Shown here one piece after another: positions 22,446-34,350 of a DNA stretch of 64,000 bases. The notes below the pieces were generated by a model. The model had not been told where the DNA came from, made no database searches, and saw nothing but the letters and a program-made list of their open reading frames with translations. The first letter of the stretch is position 1. The number at the start of each line of letters is the position of its first letter. This DNA is from Budorcas taxicolor (lineage: Eukaryota; Chordata; Mammalia; Artiodactyla; Bovidae), in assembly GCF_023091745.1 (NCBI RefSeq), contig NC_068910.1, forward strand, positions 127,551,170 to 127,615,169. The letters are read 5' to 3'. The translations under genes and the position numbers were made by a program.

Positions 22446-25400
22446 CTAAATTCCATATATATGTGTTAGTATACTGTATTGGTGTTTTTCTTTCTGGCTT
22501 ACTTCACTCTGTATAATTGGCTCCAGTTTCATCCATCTCATCAGAACTGATTCAAATGTATTCTTTTTAACGGCTGAGTAATACTCCATTGTGTATATGT
22601 ACCACAGCTTTCTCATCCATTCATCTGCTGATGGACATCTAGGTTGTTTCCATGTCCTGGCTATTATAAACAGTGCTGCGATGAACATTGGGGTACATGT
22701 GTCTCTTTCAATTCTGGTTTCCTTGGTGTATATGCCCAGCAGTGGGATTGCTGGGTCATAAGGGAATTCTATTTGCAATTTTTTAAGGAATCTCCACACT
22801 GTTCTCCAAAGTGGCTGTACTAGTTTGCATTCCCACCAACAGTGTAGGAGGGTTCCCTTTTCTCCACACCCTCTCCAGCACTTATTGCTTGCAGACTTTT
22901 GGATTGCAGACATTCTGACTGGTGTGAAGTGGTACCTCATTGTGGTTTTGATTTGCATTTCTCTGATAATGAGTGGTGTTGAGCATCTTTTCATGTGTTT
23001 GTTAGCCATCCGTATGTCTTCTTTGGAGAAATGTCTATTTAGTTCTTTGGCCCATTTTTTGATTGGTTCGTTTATTTTTCTGGAATTTAGCTGCATAAGT
23101 TGCTTGTATATTTTTGAGATTAGTTGTTTGTCAGTTGCTTCATTTGCTATTATTTTCTCCCATTCAGAAGGCTGTCTTTTCACCTTGCTGATATTTTCCT
23201 TTGTTGTGCAGAAGCTTTTAATTTTAATTAGATCCCATTTGTTTATTTTTGCTTTTATTTCCAGTATTCTGGGAGGTGGATCATAGAGGACGCTGCTGTG
23301 ATTTATGTCTGAGAGTGTTTTGCCTATATTCTCCTCTAGGAGTTTTATAGTTTCTGGTCTTACATTTAGATCTTTAATCAATTTTGAGTTTATTTTCATG
23401 TGCGGTGTTAGAAAGTGATCTAGTTTCATTCTTTCACAAGTGGCTGACCAGTTTTCCCAGCACCACTTGTTAAAGAGATTGTCTTTACTCCATTGTATAT
23501 TCTTGCCTCCTTTGTCAAAGATAAGCTGTCCATATGTGTGTGGATTTATCTCTGGGCTTTCTATTTTGTTCCATTGATCTATATTTCTGTCTTTGTGCCA
23601 GTACCCTACTGTCTTGATGACTGTGGCTTTGTAGTAGAGCCTGAAGTCAGGCAAGTTGATTCCTCCAGTTCCATTCTTCTTTCTCAAGATTGCTTTGGCT
23701 ATTCGAGGTTTTTTGTATTTCCATACAAATCTTGAAATTATTTGTTCTAGTTCTGTGAAAAATATGGCTGGTAGCTTAATAGGGATTGCGTTGAATTTGT
23801 AAATTGCTTTGGGTAGTATACTCATTTTCAATATATTGATTCTTCCAATCCATGAACATGGTATATTTCTCCATCTGTTAGTGTCCTCTTTGATTTCTTT
23901 CACCAGTGTTTTATAGTTTTCTATGTATAGGTCTTTAGTTTCTTTAGGTAGATATATTCCTAGGTATTTTATTCTTTTCATTGCAATGGTGAATGGAATT
24001 GTTTCCTTAATTTCTTTTTCTACTTTCTCATTATTAGTGTAAAGGAATGCAAGGGATTTCTGTGTGTTGATTTTATATCCTGCAACTTTACTATATTCAT
24101 TGATGAGCTCTAGTAATTTTCTGGTGGAGTCTTTAGGGTTTTCCATGTAGAGGATCATGTCATCTGCAAACAGTGAGAGTTTTACTTCTTCTTTTCCAAT
24201 TTGGATTCCTTTTATTTCTTTTTCTGCTCCGATTGCTGTGGCCAAAACTTCCAGAACTATGTTGAATAGTAGTGGTGAAAGTGGGCACCCTTGTCTTGTT
24301 CCTGACTTTAGGGGAAATGCTTTCAATTTTTCACCATTGAGGATAATGTTTGCTGTGGGTTTGTCATATATAGCTTTTATTATGTTGAGGTATGTTCCTT
24401 CTATTCCTGCTTTCTGGAGAGTTTTTATCATAAATGGATGTTGAATTTTGTCAAAGGCCTTCTCTGCATCTATTGAGATAATCATATGGTTTTTATTTTT
24501 CAATTTGTTAATGTGGTGAATTACATTGATTGATTTGCGGATATTGAAGAATCCTTGCATCCCTGGGATAAAGCCCACTTGGTCATGGTGTATGATCTTT
24601 TTAATGTGTTGTTGGATTCTGATTGCTAGAATTTTGTTGAGGATTTTTGCATCTATGTTCATCAGTGATATTGGCCTGTAGTTTTCTTTTTTTGTAGTAT
24701 CTTTGTCAGGTTTTGGTATTAGGGTGATGGTGGCCTCATAGAATGAGTTTGGAAGTTTACCTTCCTCTGCAATTTTCTGGAAGAGTTTGAGGAGGATAGG
24801 TGTTAGCTCTTCTCGAAATTTTTGGTAGAATTCAGCTGTGAAGCCATCTGGACCTGGGCTTTTGTTTGCTGGAAGATTTCTGATTACGGTTTCAATTTCC
24901 GTGCTTGTGATAGGTCTGTTAAGATTTTCTGTTTCTTCCTGGTTCAGTTTTGGAAAATTGTACTTTTCTAAGAATTTGTCCATTTCTTCCACATTGTCCA
25001 TTTTATTGGCATATAACTGCTGATAGTAGTCTCTTATGATCCTTTGTATTTCTGTTTTGTCTGTTGTGATCTCTCCATTTTCATTTCTAATTTTATTGAT
25101 TTGATTTTTCTCTCTTTGCTTCTTGATGAGTCTGGCTAATGGTTTGTCAATTTTATTTATCCTTTCAAAGAACCAGCTTTTGGCTTTGTTGATTTTTGCT
25201 ATGGTCTCTTTTGTTTCTTTTGCATTTATTTCTGCCCTAATTTTTAAGATTTCTTTCCTTCTACTAACTCTGGGGTTCTCCAATTCTTCCTTTTCTAGTT
25301 GCTTTAGGTGTAGAGTTAGGTTATTTATTTGACCTTTTTCTTGTTTCTTGAGGTATGCCTGTATTGCTATGAACTTTCCCCTTAGCACTGCTTTTATAGT

Positions 25401-26261
25401 GTCCCACAGGTTTTGGGTTGTTGTGTTTTCATTTTCATTAGTTTCTATGCATATTTTGATTTCTTTTTTGATTTCTTCTGTGATTTGTTGGTTATTCAGA
25501 AGTGTGTTGTTCAACCTCCATATGTTGGAATTTTTAACAGTTTTTCTCCTGTAATTGAGATCTAATATTAATGCATTATGGTCAGAAAAGATGCTTGGAA
25601 TGATTTCGATTTTTTAAAATTTATCAAGTTTAGATTTATGGCCCAGGATGTGATCTATCCTGGAGAATGTTCCATGAGCACTTGAGAAAAAGGTGAAATT
25701 CATTGTTTTGGGGTGAAATGTCCTATAGATATCAATTAGGTCTAACTGGTCTAATGTATCATTTAAAGTTTGCGTTTCTTTGTTGATTTTCTGTTTAGTT
25801 GATCTGTCCATAGGTGTGAGTGGGGTATTAAAGTCTCCCACTATTATTGTGTTATTGATTTCCCCTTTCATACTTGTTAGCATTTGTCTTACATATTGCA
25901 GTGCTCCTATGTTGGGTGCATATATATTTATAATTGTTATATCTTCTTCTTGGATTGATCCTTTGATCAGTATGTAGTAGCCTTCTTTGTCTCTTTTCAC
26001 AGCCTTTGTTTTAAAGTCTATTTTATCGGATATGAGTATTGCCACTCCTGCTTTCTTTTGGTCTCTATTTGCATGGTATATCTTTTTCCAGCCCTTCACT
26101 TTCAGTCTGTATGTGTCCCTTGTTTTGAGGTGGGTCTCTTGTAAGCAGCATATAGAGGGGTCTTGTTTTTGTATCCATTCGGCCAGTCTTTGTCTTTTGG
26201 TTGGGGCATTCAACCCATTTACATTTAAGGTAATTATTGAGAAGTATGATCCTGTTACCAT
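22446..26261 (-). pseudogene. L1 ORF2 (endonuclease and reverse transcriptase), one in-frame stop
   Basis: The frame is 1,272 codons from ATG (26259-26261) to stop (22446-22448), the usual length for L1 ORF2, with no frameshift. The endonuclease domain shows NVNGL near the start, LQETH, GDFNTP and SRIDHIL. The reverse transcriptase shows SIDAEKAFDK (about residue 596), RQGCPLSPLLFN and the catalytic FADD (about 698-701). The C-terminal knuckle CX3CX7HX4C lies at about 1128-1145. The protein normally nicks DNA and copies its own RNA at the nick. A single TAA at 25614-25616 replaces codon 216, shortly before the conserved SDH of the endonuclease. It therefore separates most of the endonuclease from the polymerase. 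Everything downstream is open. Confidence 0.95.
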
Positions 26262-26312
26262 TTACTTTATTGTTTTGGGTTCGGGTTTATACACCCTTTT
26301 CATGTTTCCTGT

Positions 26313-27223
26313 CTAGAGAATATCCTTTAGAATTTGTTGGAGAGCTGGTTTGGTGGTGCTGAATTCTCTCAGCTTTTGCTTGTCTGTAAAGCTTTTGATT
26401 TCTCCTTCGTATTTGAATGAGATCCTTGCTGGGTACAGTAATCTGGGCTGTAGGTTATTTTCTTTCATCACTTTAAGTATGTCTTGCCATTCCCTCCTGG
26501 CCTGAAGAGTTTCTATTGAAAGATCAGCTGTTATCCTTATGGGAATCCCCTTGTGTGTTATTTGTTGTTTTTCCCTTGCTGCTTTTAATATTTATTCTTT
26601 GTGTTTGATCTTTGTTAATTTGATTAATATGTGTCTTGGGGTGTTTTGCCTTGGGTTTATCCAATTTGGAACTCTCCGTGTTTCTTGGACTTGGGTGATT
26701 ATTTCCTACCCCATTTTAGGGAAGTTTTCAACTATTATCTCCTCAAGGATTTTCTCATGGTCTTTCTTTTCGTCTTCTTCTTCTGGGACTCCTATAATTC
26801 GAATGTTGGAGTGTTTCATATTGTCCTGGAGGTTTCTGAGATTGTCCTCATTTCTTTTAATTCGTTTTTCTTGTTTCCTCTCTGATTCATTTATTTCTAC
26901 CATTCTATCTTCTATTTCACTAATCCTATCTTCTGCCTCCGTTATTCTGCTATTTGTTGCTTCTGATCTCATTTATTGCATTATTTATTATATATTGACT
27001 CTTTTTTATTTCTTCTAGGTCCTTGTTAAACCTTTCTTGCATCTTCTCAATCCTTGTCTCTAGGCTATTTATCTGTGATTCCATTTTGATTTCAAGATTT
27101 TGGATCATTTTCACTATCAATATTCGGAATTCTTTCTCAGGTAGATTCCCTACCTCTTCCTCTTTGGTTTGGTGGGCAACCCTCCTGTTCCTTTACCTGC
27201 TGAGTATTCCTCTGTCTCTTCAT
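26313..27223 (-). pseudogene. L1 ORF1 (RNA-binding protein), degenerate
   Basis: ORF1 protein coats L1 RNA as a coiled-coil trimer. The start is recognisable (MKRQRNTQQVKEQEG at 27223), followed by a heptad-rich segment (NSLETRIEKMQERFNKDLEE), the RNA-binding core start (SNIRIIGVPEEEDE) and a C-terminal part ending at a TAG at 26313-26315. Damage is heavy: a frameshift near 27165, a small deletion with frameshift near 26960-26975, and in-frame stops at 26706-26708 (TAG) and 26592-26594 (TAA). ORF1 has thus decayed far more than ORF2. Confidence 0.9.
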
Positions 27224-27957
27224 CTTGATTATATTGCTGCGTTTGGGGTGGCCTTTTTATATTCTGATAATTTTGGATTTCTCTTTATTATGGAGCTTCC
27301 TCACTGTGGGTGGGGTTCTATCAGTGGCTTGTCTAGGTTTCCTGGTTAGGGAGGCTTGTGTTGGAGTTCTGGTGGGTGGAGCTGGGTTTCTTCTTTCTGG
27401 AGTGCAGTGGAGTGACCAGTCATGGGTTATGAAACGTCAATGGTTTTGGACTAACTTTGAGCTGCCTGTATATTGAAGTTCAGGAGTGTGTTCCTGTGTT
27501 GCTGGAGAATTTGTGTGATATGTCTTGTTCTGGAACTTCTTAGTCCTCGGGTGAAGCTTGGTTTCACTGTAGGTATGGAGGCATTTGATGAGCTCCTATT
27601 GCTTAATGTTCCCTAAATTAAGGAGTTCTCTGATGTTTTCAGGCTTTGGACTTAAGCCTCCTGCTTCTGGTTTTCAGTTTTATTTTTACAGTAGCCTCTA
27701 GACTTCTCCATCTATACAGCACCAATGATAAAACATCTAGGTTAAAGATGAAAAGTTTCTCCACATTGAGGGACACCCAGAGAAGTTCACTGTGGGGTCC
27801 CCAAGACTTCTTAGCAGGCGAGGTCTCCCTTCAGTGGGCTTTTAAAACAAATTAGCCAGTTTGCAATGTCCATTCTCACATCAACATAGAACCCAAAGCT
27901 CTAACCAGGCATGTAGGTTGGGAAGAAAGGAATAAAACGATCTCTATTTGTCATGAC

Positions 27958-28085
27958 ATAATTGTCCATATTGATCGAACTCCAGGAGATAGTGAAGGAC
28001 AGGGAAGTCTGGCAAGCTGCAGTCCATGAGGGTGCAGGGAATTGGACTAAACTTAGTGACTGAACAGTGCTGCAACAATTGTCCA
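27958..28085 (+). mobile_element. Very short BovB 3' end with TSD
   Basis: A 106-bp BovB tail (27969-28074; GAACTCCAGGAGATAGTGAA to TTAGTGACTGAACAG) inserted in L1M. The TSD is 11 bp with one mismatch (27958-27968 and 28075-28085, core AATTGTCCA). Confidence 0.9.
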
Positions 28086-28552
28086 GAGAAAAAACCCTAG
28101 AGTTTAGAAAACTCTTAAATAACTGAATTTAGTAAGGTCATAGATTATAAGTCCAACATACAAAAAACAATTCAATTTCTGTATGCTAACAATGAATATA
28201 CAGGAATTGAAATTAAAAATACAATACCAATGAAAATTGCTCCAAAGAAAATCAAGTATTTGGGGATATACTTATCAAAACACATATAGGATTTATATCC
28301 TTAAAATTATAAAATGTGGATAAAAGAAAAGAAAAAAGGTCTAAATAAATAAATGGAGAAATATATCATGGATTAGAAGATTCAACATGGTGAAAATGTC
28401 AATTCTTTCCAAATAGAGTTCTAAGTTTAATGTAAGGCCTATTAAAATTCCAGCAAGTTATTTTTGTAGACATAAACACCTTATTGTAAACTAGAAAATA
28501 GACCCAAAGAAATGCATTCAAATTATTTTTTAAGGTGAAAGTAATTCAGTTT

Positions 28553-28848
28553 AAGAATGATAGCCTTTTCATAAGATGAATTGAAAGACTAGCACTGAAA
28601 CATATACATTACCATACATATGAGCTAATGGGAAGTTGGTGTATATACATAACACAGGGAGCTCGATATGGTACTCTGTGACAACCTAGAGGGGAGGATA
28701 GGAGTAGGGTGAGGGGGAGGTTCAAGAAGGAGGGCTCACACATATACTTATGGCTGATTCACACTGTTGTATGGCAGAAGCCAATACAATATTGTAGAGA
28801 AATTATCCTCCAATTAAAAAGAAAATTTAAAGAATGATAGCTTTTTCA
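28553..28848 (+). mobile_element. Short L1 3' UTR insertion nested in L1M
   Basis: The 258-bp 3' UTR of an artiodactyl L1 (28572-28829; TATGGCTGATTCACACTGTT, GCAGAAGCCAATACAATATT, CAATTAAAAAGAAAATT end). It is bounded by 19-bp TSDs at 28553-28571 and 28830-28848 with one mismatch. The host L1 sequence is continuous across it. Confidence 0.93.
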
Positions 28849-30090
28849 ACAAAAGGTCTTGGAGCAAGTGAATTTTCACAGGGAAAAGAAAAAAATGAAC
28901 CTCTACTTAAATCTCATACTTCACATCTTATGTAACAGTTATTTAAAGTGAATCATACACTTCAATGTAAAATCTAAAACAAAAAATAATTTAGGAACAA
29001 AAAGAAAAATCTTTGGAATCTAGAATTAATCAAAGGCTGTTATACTTGACACAACAGTAGGATCCATAAAAGGAAATTTTGCAAATTGGAGCTCATCAAA
29101 ATTAAATGCTTTTACTCTGTGAAAGCCCATATTATGAGGATGAAAAGACAAGCTACAAAACTGGAAGAAAATATTTGTAAATGACATATTTGACAAAAGA
29201 CTAATATTGAGAATACATCAATAACTCTCTATACTGAAGAGTAAGACACAAACAAACAAGTAAATAAAATCAATACAATTAGGAAATGGGCAGAAAACAT
29301 GAACAGACATTTCACTGAGAAGATATGAAGATGACAAATAAAAACACAAAAATATGTTTAACATCATCAGCCATCACAGAAACACAAAGCAAAGCCACAA
29401 TGAGATATCACCACACACATATCAGTATGGTTAAAATAAAATAAAAAGTTATAACTCCAAACACTGGCAGGGATTCAGAGAAGCTGCATCACTTGGACAT
29501 TACTGATGAGAATTTAAGATGCAATAGTCACTGTGGAAAATAGTTCGACAGTTTCTTATAAAGCTAAAGATGAAATGACCACATAAGCCAGCAATTGCAC
29601 TCTGAGGCACCTATCCCTGAAGAATGAAAACTTTCTTTTCACCTGAAATCCCCACAAAAGCAAATATTCATAACAGCTTTATTTATGATAGATGAAAACT
29701 AGAACTAGCCCATATATTCTTCAACATGTGAATGTTTAACTCATCTGTGGGACATATATACCATGGAATATTACTTATCAATAAAACAAATGAATTATTG
29801 AAAGCACCAAGTTGGATGGATCTCTATGAACTTACCCTGAGTGAAAAAAAAGCCAATCTCAAAAAGTTACAGACTGTATGATTCCATTTTATAACATTTT
29901 TGAAATGATAAGATTTTAGAAATGGAGGGCTTAGGGCCAGCAATTGGGGTATAATACACTGACAAAGATAAACACACACACATACAAGATTCCAGGTAAA
30001 ATGGAAATATGAATAAGTTGTGAATATATCTTGGTTGTGATATTATTATAATTTTGAAAATTGTTATCGTTGAGGAAAACTCAGTTTTTT

Positions 30091-30472
30091 TTTTAAAGAA
30101 CCTCCTATTGATTCAGTTTTTTTTTTTCTTTCTCAGTATCTTTTCTGATACATAGAGAATTTCAGCTAGAGACTCATTTAGTAAACATTTAAACTTCTGA
30201 TAGCCTACAAGAAGGCAAGCAAATTATTTCTTATCTAATGTGCTAGCAACAGCAGCAGCATCAGATCCAAGCTAGAGCTACAATCAAACAATAGCTAGTA
30301 ACTACCTTCTTATAGGCTTTAGACACTGAAATTGAAAACATGGGCAAAAACACCCTCAAACCGACAGGTTTTCCTAAACATTATTACAGGAATCTTCAAA
30401 AGGCAAAATTAGTTTTCTCCAGTGTGAAGAAACCCTGTCTTTTGTGTGTGCATAATTATGTGGTGTGGATGT
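30091..30472. other. Unassigned DNA between L1M and BovB
   Basis: T-runs near 30087-30095 and 30118-30127. No gene or repeat family recognised. Confidence 0.4.
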
Positions 30473-31365
30473 TCAGCTCAGTTCAGTTCGGTCACTCAGT
30501 TGTGTCCTACTCTTTGTGACCCCATGAACTGCAGCATGCCAGGCTTCCCTGTCCATCACCAACTCCCGGAGTTTGCCCAAACTCATGTCCATTGAGTCAG
30601 TGATGCCATCCAACCATCTCATCCTCTGTCGTCCCCTTCTCCTCCTGCCCTCAATCTTTCTCATCATCAGGGTCTTTTCAAATGAGTCAGCTCTTTGCAT
30701 CAGGTGGCCAAAGTACTGGAGTTTCAGCTTCAACATCAGTCCTTCCAATGAATATGCAGGGCTGATTTCCTTTAGGACTGACTAGTTCAGTCTCCTTGTG
30801 TTCCAAAGAACTCTCAAGAGTCTTCTCCAATAACACATTTCAAAAGCATCAATTCTTTGGTGCTCAGCTTTCTTTATCCATCCATCAACTCTCACATCCA
30901 TACATGACTACTGGAAAAACCGTAGCTTTGGCTAGACAGACTTTTGTTGACAAAGTAATATCTCTGCTTTTTAATATGCTGTCTAGGTTGATCATAACTT
31001 TCCTTCCAAGGAGTAAGTGTATTTTAATTTCATGGCTGCAGTCACCACCTGCAGTGATTTTGGAGCCCCCCAAAATAAAGTCTGACACTGTTTCCACTGT
31101 TTCCCCATCTATTTCCCATGAAGTGATGGGACCAGATGCCACAATCTTAGTTTTCTGAATGTTGAGCTAAAGCCAACTTTTTCATTCTCTTTCATTTTCA
31201 TCAGTAGGTTCTTTAGTTCTTCTTCACTTTCTGCCATAAGGGTGGTGTCATCTGCATATATGAGGTTATTGATATTTCTCCCAGCAATCTTGATTCCAGC
31301 TTGTGCGTCTTCCAGCCCAGTGTGTCTTATGATGTACTCTGCATATAAGTTAAAAAAGCAGCATA
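30473..31365 (-). mobile_element. BovB LINE, 3' half, minus strand
   Basis: Starts with the reversed BovB tail (CAGCTCAGTTCAGTTCGGTC) and extends beyond the polymerase active site. The minus strand encodes NNLIYADDTTLMAESEEEL in the frame at 31109-31453. Frameshifts near 31165 and 30840 split it into three pieces. The 5' truncation is near 31365. Confidence 0.95.
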
Positions 31366-31740
31366 ACAATGTAACTTCATTGCAAAAATGAGATGACCTC
31401 ATGCAAAAGGGTAGGCCATTCCTCATTGGTAAAACATGTGGAATCTCAAGCACAAGCTATAGCAATGGCTAGTGAAAAGTTTGCTCAGTAAAAGGTTAGT
31501 AAAACGGTCCTGGCTGGTGGTTGGAGAGAAAAAGTTTCTCCTTTAGTCTTTATACCACCATCTGTTAACAAGTAGCAGAGACAGAAAGGTATAATGGCAA
31601 AACAAAGCAAGATGCAGCTCTTGGGAGAAAAAGTAAAGAAATCTGCCCAGAACTGGACCAGGCTATGAACCTTGGGAAAAACTGGGCATAGCTCATGAGC
31701 TAGGAACTTAGGTTTTGTAAAACGGGGAGGGGGGCAGGTT
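31366..31740. other. Unassigned DNA
   Basis: No gene or known repeat recognised. Confidence 0.4.
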
Positions 31741-31960
31741 GTTTCCCAGGTATCTCAGATGGTAAAGAATCTGCCTTCTGTGCAGGAGGCCCAGGTTCTA
31801 TCCCTGGGTTGGGAAGATCCTCAAGAAAATAGCATGGCAACCCACTCCAGTATTCTTGCATGGAGAATCCCATAGACAGGGAGCCGGGCAGGCTACAGTT
31901 TCATGGGGTTGCACAGAGCTGGACATGACTGAGTGATTTTCACTTTCACTTTTCACTAAC
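31741..31960 (+). mobile_element. Bov-tA SINE
   Basis: The head GTTTCCCAGGTATCTCAGAT and B-box-like GGTTCTATCCCTGGG are followed by the Bov-A-like body and the tail GACATGACTGAGTGATTTTC. No clear TSD. Confidence 0.9.
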
Positions 31961-31982
31961 TTGAGATGTCTTGCTTTTTTCC

Positions 31983-32004
31983 TTTTTTTTTTTTTTTTTT
32001 TTTT
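31983..32004. repeat. Poly-T tract
   Basis: Twenty-two consecutive T, close to the end of the Bov-tA but not part of its usual tail. Confidence 0.95.
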
Positions 32005-32734
32005 GTTTGTTGGTTTTAGGAAACATCTTGACATTTCTAGCTATTCTTAACAGTACTAAAGGATTTTGTCTGCATTTGAGCCTCAACTTTTAAGGGAGAG
32101 AGTAGTGTCCTTTAGGGAAGAACCAGTGGCAATAAATTTCCAGTGAAGCTCCCAAGAGAAAGATAAACTTCATAGAAAATAGATATGGAGGCCCCCTCGA
32201 GGGCCACAGCTCTCCTCTTGCTAAGCTATGAAGTTTGCATGCTTATGTTTAAGAAGGGAACAGGGAACAGTGCTTTTATCCATAAGGCAGCATTTTTTTT
32301 TTTTTACCTCCTTCATCTTTACCCCCCAAAGTCTGTGCTAATGCTAATTACCATTTGCTCTGTGACTTCATGCCAAGGCTGCTATAGTTTACAACCACAT
32401 GATCTAGTTCCTGCTCTCATTCTTCTGACTGAAACACACCATCTAGATTACTGGTGTCACAGTCTGTGGACGATTCAAAGTCATTTTCTGTCTCTTGCTT
32501 TTCAGGGCATTTTATGTTCAAGGTGGTATCGATTGACAGTGCACCAGTGTGGGAGCAGGAGGCACTGGATATAAAAGAAATAGAAGATACAGTCTTGCCC
32601 TTGGAGAATTTATAAGTCACTGAAAAGGGCTTGGGAAGGCTTAGAAAGCAGTCCGCAAATAGACATATTAATCGAGTGTAAACAGAGTCTTATATTAAGG
32701 TCAGGCAGAATCTACAGAGCAAAGGAAAGATAAT
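32005..32734. other. Unassigned DNA
   Basis: A 129-codon plus frame at 32185-32574 passes through a poly-T run (phenylalanines) and has no recognisable domain. I do not call it a gene. Confidence 0.4.
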
Positions 32735-32900
32735 AAAAATAACAACTAGAATTATATAGTCTTTTCTCATTTACAAATACCTCTCTTGCCTTATCTCATT
32801 GGCTACAACCCTTTCAAATAGACGAATAACGTTTCACTATCCTGTCTAGCTGATGAAGGATCTGAGACTCAAAGTTTGTCAATACTGTGGCCATACTGGA
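32735..32900 (-). mobile_element. Possible MIR SINE, minus strand
   Basis: AATAACAACTAGAATTATAT, CTTATCTCATTGGCTACAAC and ATGAAGGATCTGAGACTCAA parallel the reversed MIR order (AATAATAGCTAACATTTA, TCATTTAATCCTCACAAC, GATGAGGAAACTGAGGC). Confidence 0.55.
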
Positions 32901-34184
32901 GTTCTGAGTCTTCTTTTTTTTTCTTCTACAACATTCTACGTTCAGAATGTGAGAAGGTGAAATTAATCTGGGAAGTAGGTGAGTTAGGAATAGGGCTTTA
33001 TGAGAAGTCAAATTATGTCTAATGGCAGAGAGAAATGAAAAGAATGCTCCAGGTGCATTGTTAATCTTAAACCAGACAAAAACAGAAAGCCTGCACACAA
33101 TGCAGGAACCATTTGTTTTTAAAGAACTCCTTTTGAATAATGTAAAACCCTGTGTGTTGGGGAGACAGTTTCTGTACACTCATCCCTTCTCTCTTGTTTC
33201 AATAACGATATTTGTTAAATGTATAACCTTGAACAGATCACACAATCAATCCACTCTCCTTGCTCCATGTTGGATATAATAACAACATTTCCATTGGTGG
33301 CAACTAGCTCAAAGGCATTCCACCCCTCTTACAAACATAAATCTTCAATACATCTCTTTGCAGCAAGGAGAAGGCAGGTGTTAATTTTCATGAGGGTGCA
33401 TAAGGAGATGGTGATACATGAATTCCTTCTGAATTAAAAAAGTAGCCTAGGCTAACTAAGAACCATTTCACAGGCATAAAGCCCATGGCCACGAATGTAC
33501 ACTGGAGGCATAGCATGCCCTGCAAGCTAAAGCTCCCTGCAACACAACGCTTAAGAGCAACATAAATAAAACAGAGACTCAGGACAGAGTCACGAAGAGA
33601 AAGTAATAATCCTCCCATAATCGAAGGACAGCTATGTATGTTGGAGAGGAAGCGCCATGTTTTTTAACATTAGAGTTAAAGGTCAAATCAATCTGTTTCT
33701 GGAGGAAATTGTAATTTTCCCCTCCCACAGCTGGATTTCATTTCCATCTTCCCTGAAAGAAGTCTCCAACCTAAAATGCCATACAGGTGAAAAGAGGGAT
33801 GCAATACTAGCTTATCATTTATAGCATACATCACATTTCATCAGCACAGAAATGTAAAAACTCAACCAACAGGATTGCCAAAAGAGCCTTCTGCTTCACT
33901 GAGCTGCCACCCCACTCTGCTCTTTGTCTACCCAACCCCAGTGTTTTACTTTTTGCCTATGCCTTATTTGTATCATATCATCCACTATTTGTTGAGCAGT
34001 TAATTAGAATGTGCTCTCCTGGCAGAGAAGAGATGAGTAAGACATAATTCTTGACCTTAAGGTGGTGAATGGTTAAAAAAAATCTGAGTGGCAATCAACA
34101 ATACAGCCTTACATGTGGCAAGGAGCCACACTGCAAGAGCAAGAATCTTGAAGGACACTGTGTCGAATTGCAAGGGATTTGGTA
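32901..34184. other. Unassigned DNA
   Basis: The longest frame (32814-33179 minus, 121 codons) overlaps the MIR-like relic and has no domain features. Nothing else recognised. Confidence 0.4.
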
Positions 34185-34350
34185 TTGAGAGTTAGAAGGT
34201 CTTTGTTCTATTCTTCACTCTTTCCTACTAAATTATGGCCATAACATTATCTGTTTGTGCCTTAAAGATTTTATCTGTACCACGTAAACAGTAACAGTTG
34301 TCTTGCCTACCGGAGGACATTATTATGAAGAACACATGAGCTTTGACTGG
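34185..34350 (+). mobile_element. Probable MIR SINE
   Basis: GAGTTAGAAGGTCTTTGTTC, CTTCACTCTTTCCTACTAAA, TGTGCCTTAAAGATTTTATC and the following positions track the MIR consensus from the tRNA-related part to the core. Confidence 0.6.

Larger units (their letters stand above)
22068..27843 (-). mobile_element. Long L1 retrotransposon (5' UTR part, ORF1, ORF2, 3' UTR)
   Basis: A 5.75-kb minus-strand L1. The poly(A) end reads as T-rich sequence at 22081-22120, the 3' UTR runs to 22445, ORF2 is 22446-26261, ORF1 is 26313-27223, and about 600 bp of 5' UTR follows to 27829. TSDs of about 14 bp lie at 22068-22081 and 27830-27843 (TTCAGTGGGC plus a T-rich end, one mismatch). On the minus strand the site reads TTTT/AAAAG, matching the L1 endonuclease preference. 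Full ruminant L1s are longer, so the 5' UTR seems truncated and the internal promoter may be incomplete. The 51-bp gap between ORF1 and ORF2 is normal for L1. Numerous small minus- and plus-strand frames over it are shadows. Confidence 0.95.
27885..30090 (+). mobile_element. Old L1M element, ORF2 to 3' end, interrupted twice
   Basis: Degenerate L1 ORF2 sequence starts near 27885 and continues around a BovB piece (27969-28074) and an L1 3' UTR insertion (28572-28829). The C-terminal region lies at about 29300-29800 and the 3' end at about 30090. No frame survives. Confidence 0.8.

Noticed and set aside
22825..27476. Numerous plus-strand reading frames of 60-159 codons
   Set aside because: They are antisense shadows of the minus-strand L1 ORF1 and ORF2, whose frames match known L1 proteins.
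32185..32574. 129-codon plus-strand frame
   Set aside because: Contains a poly-T run read as phenylalanines and shows no domain, start context or conservation clue.
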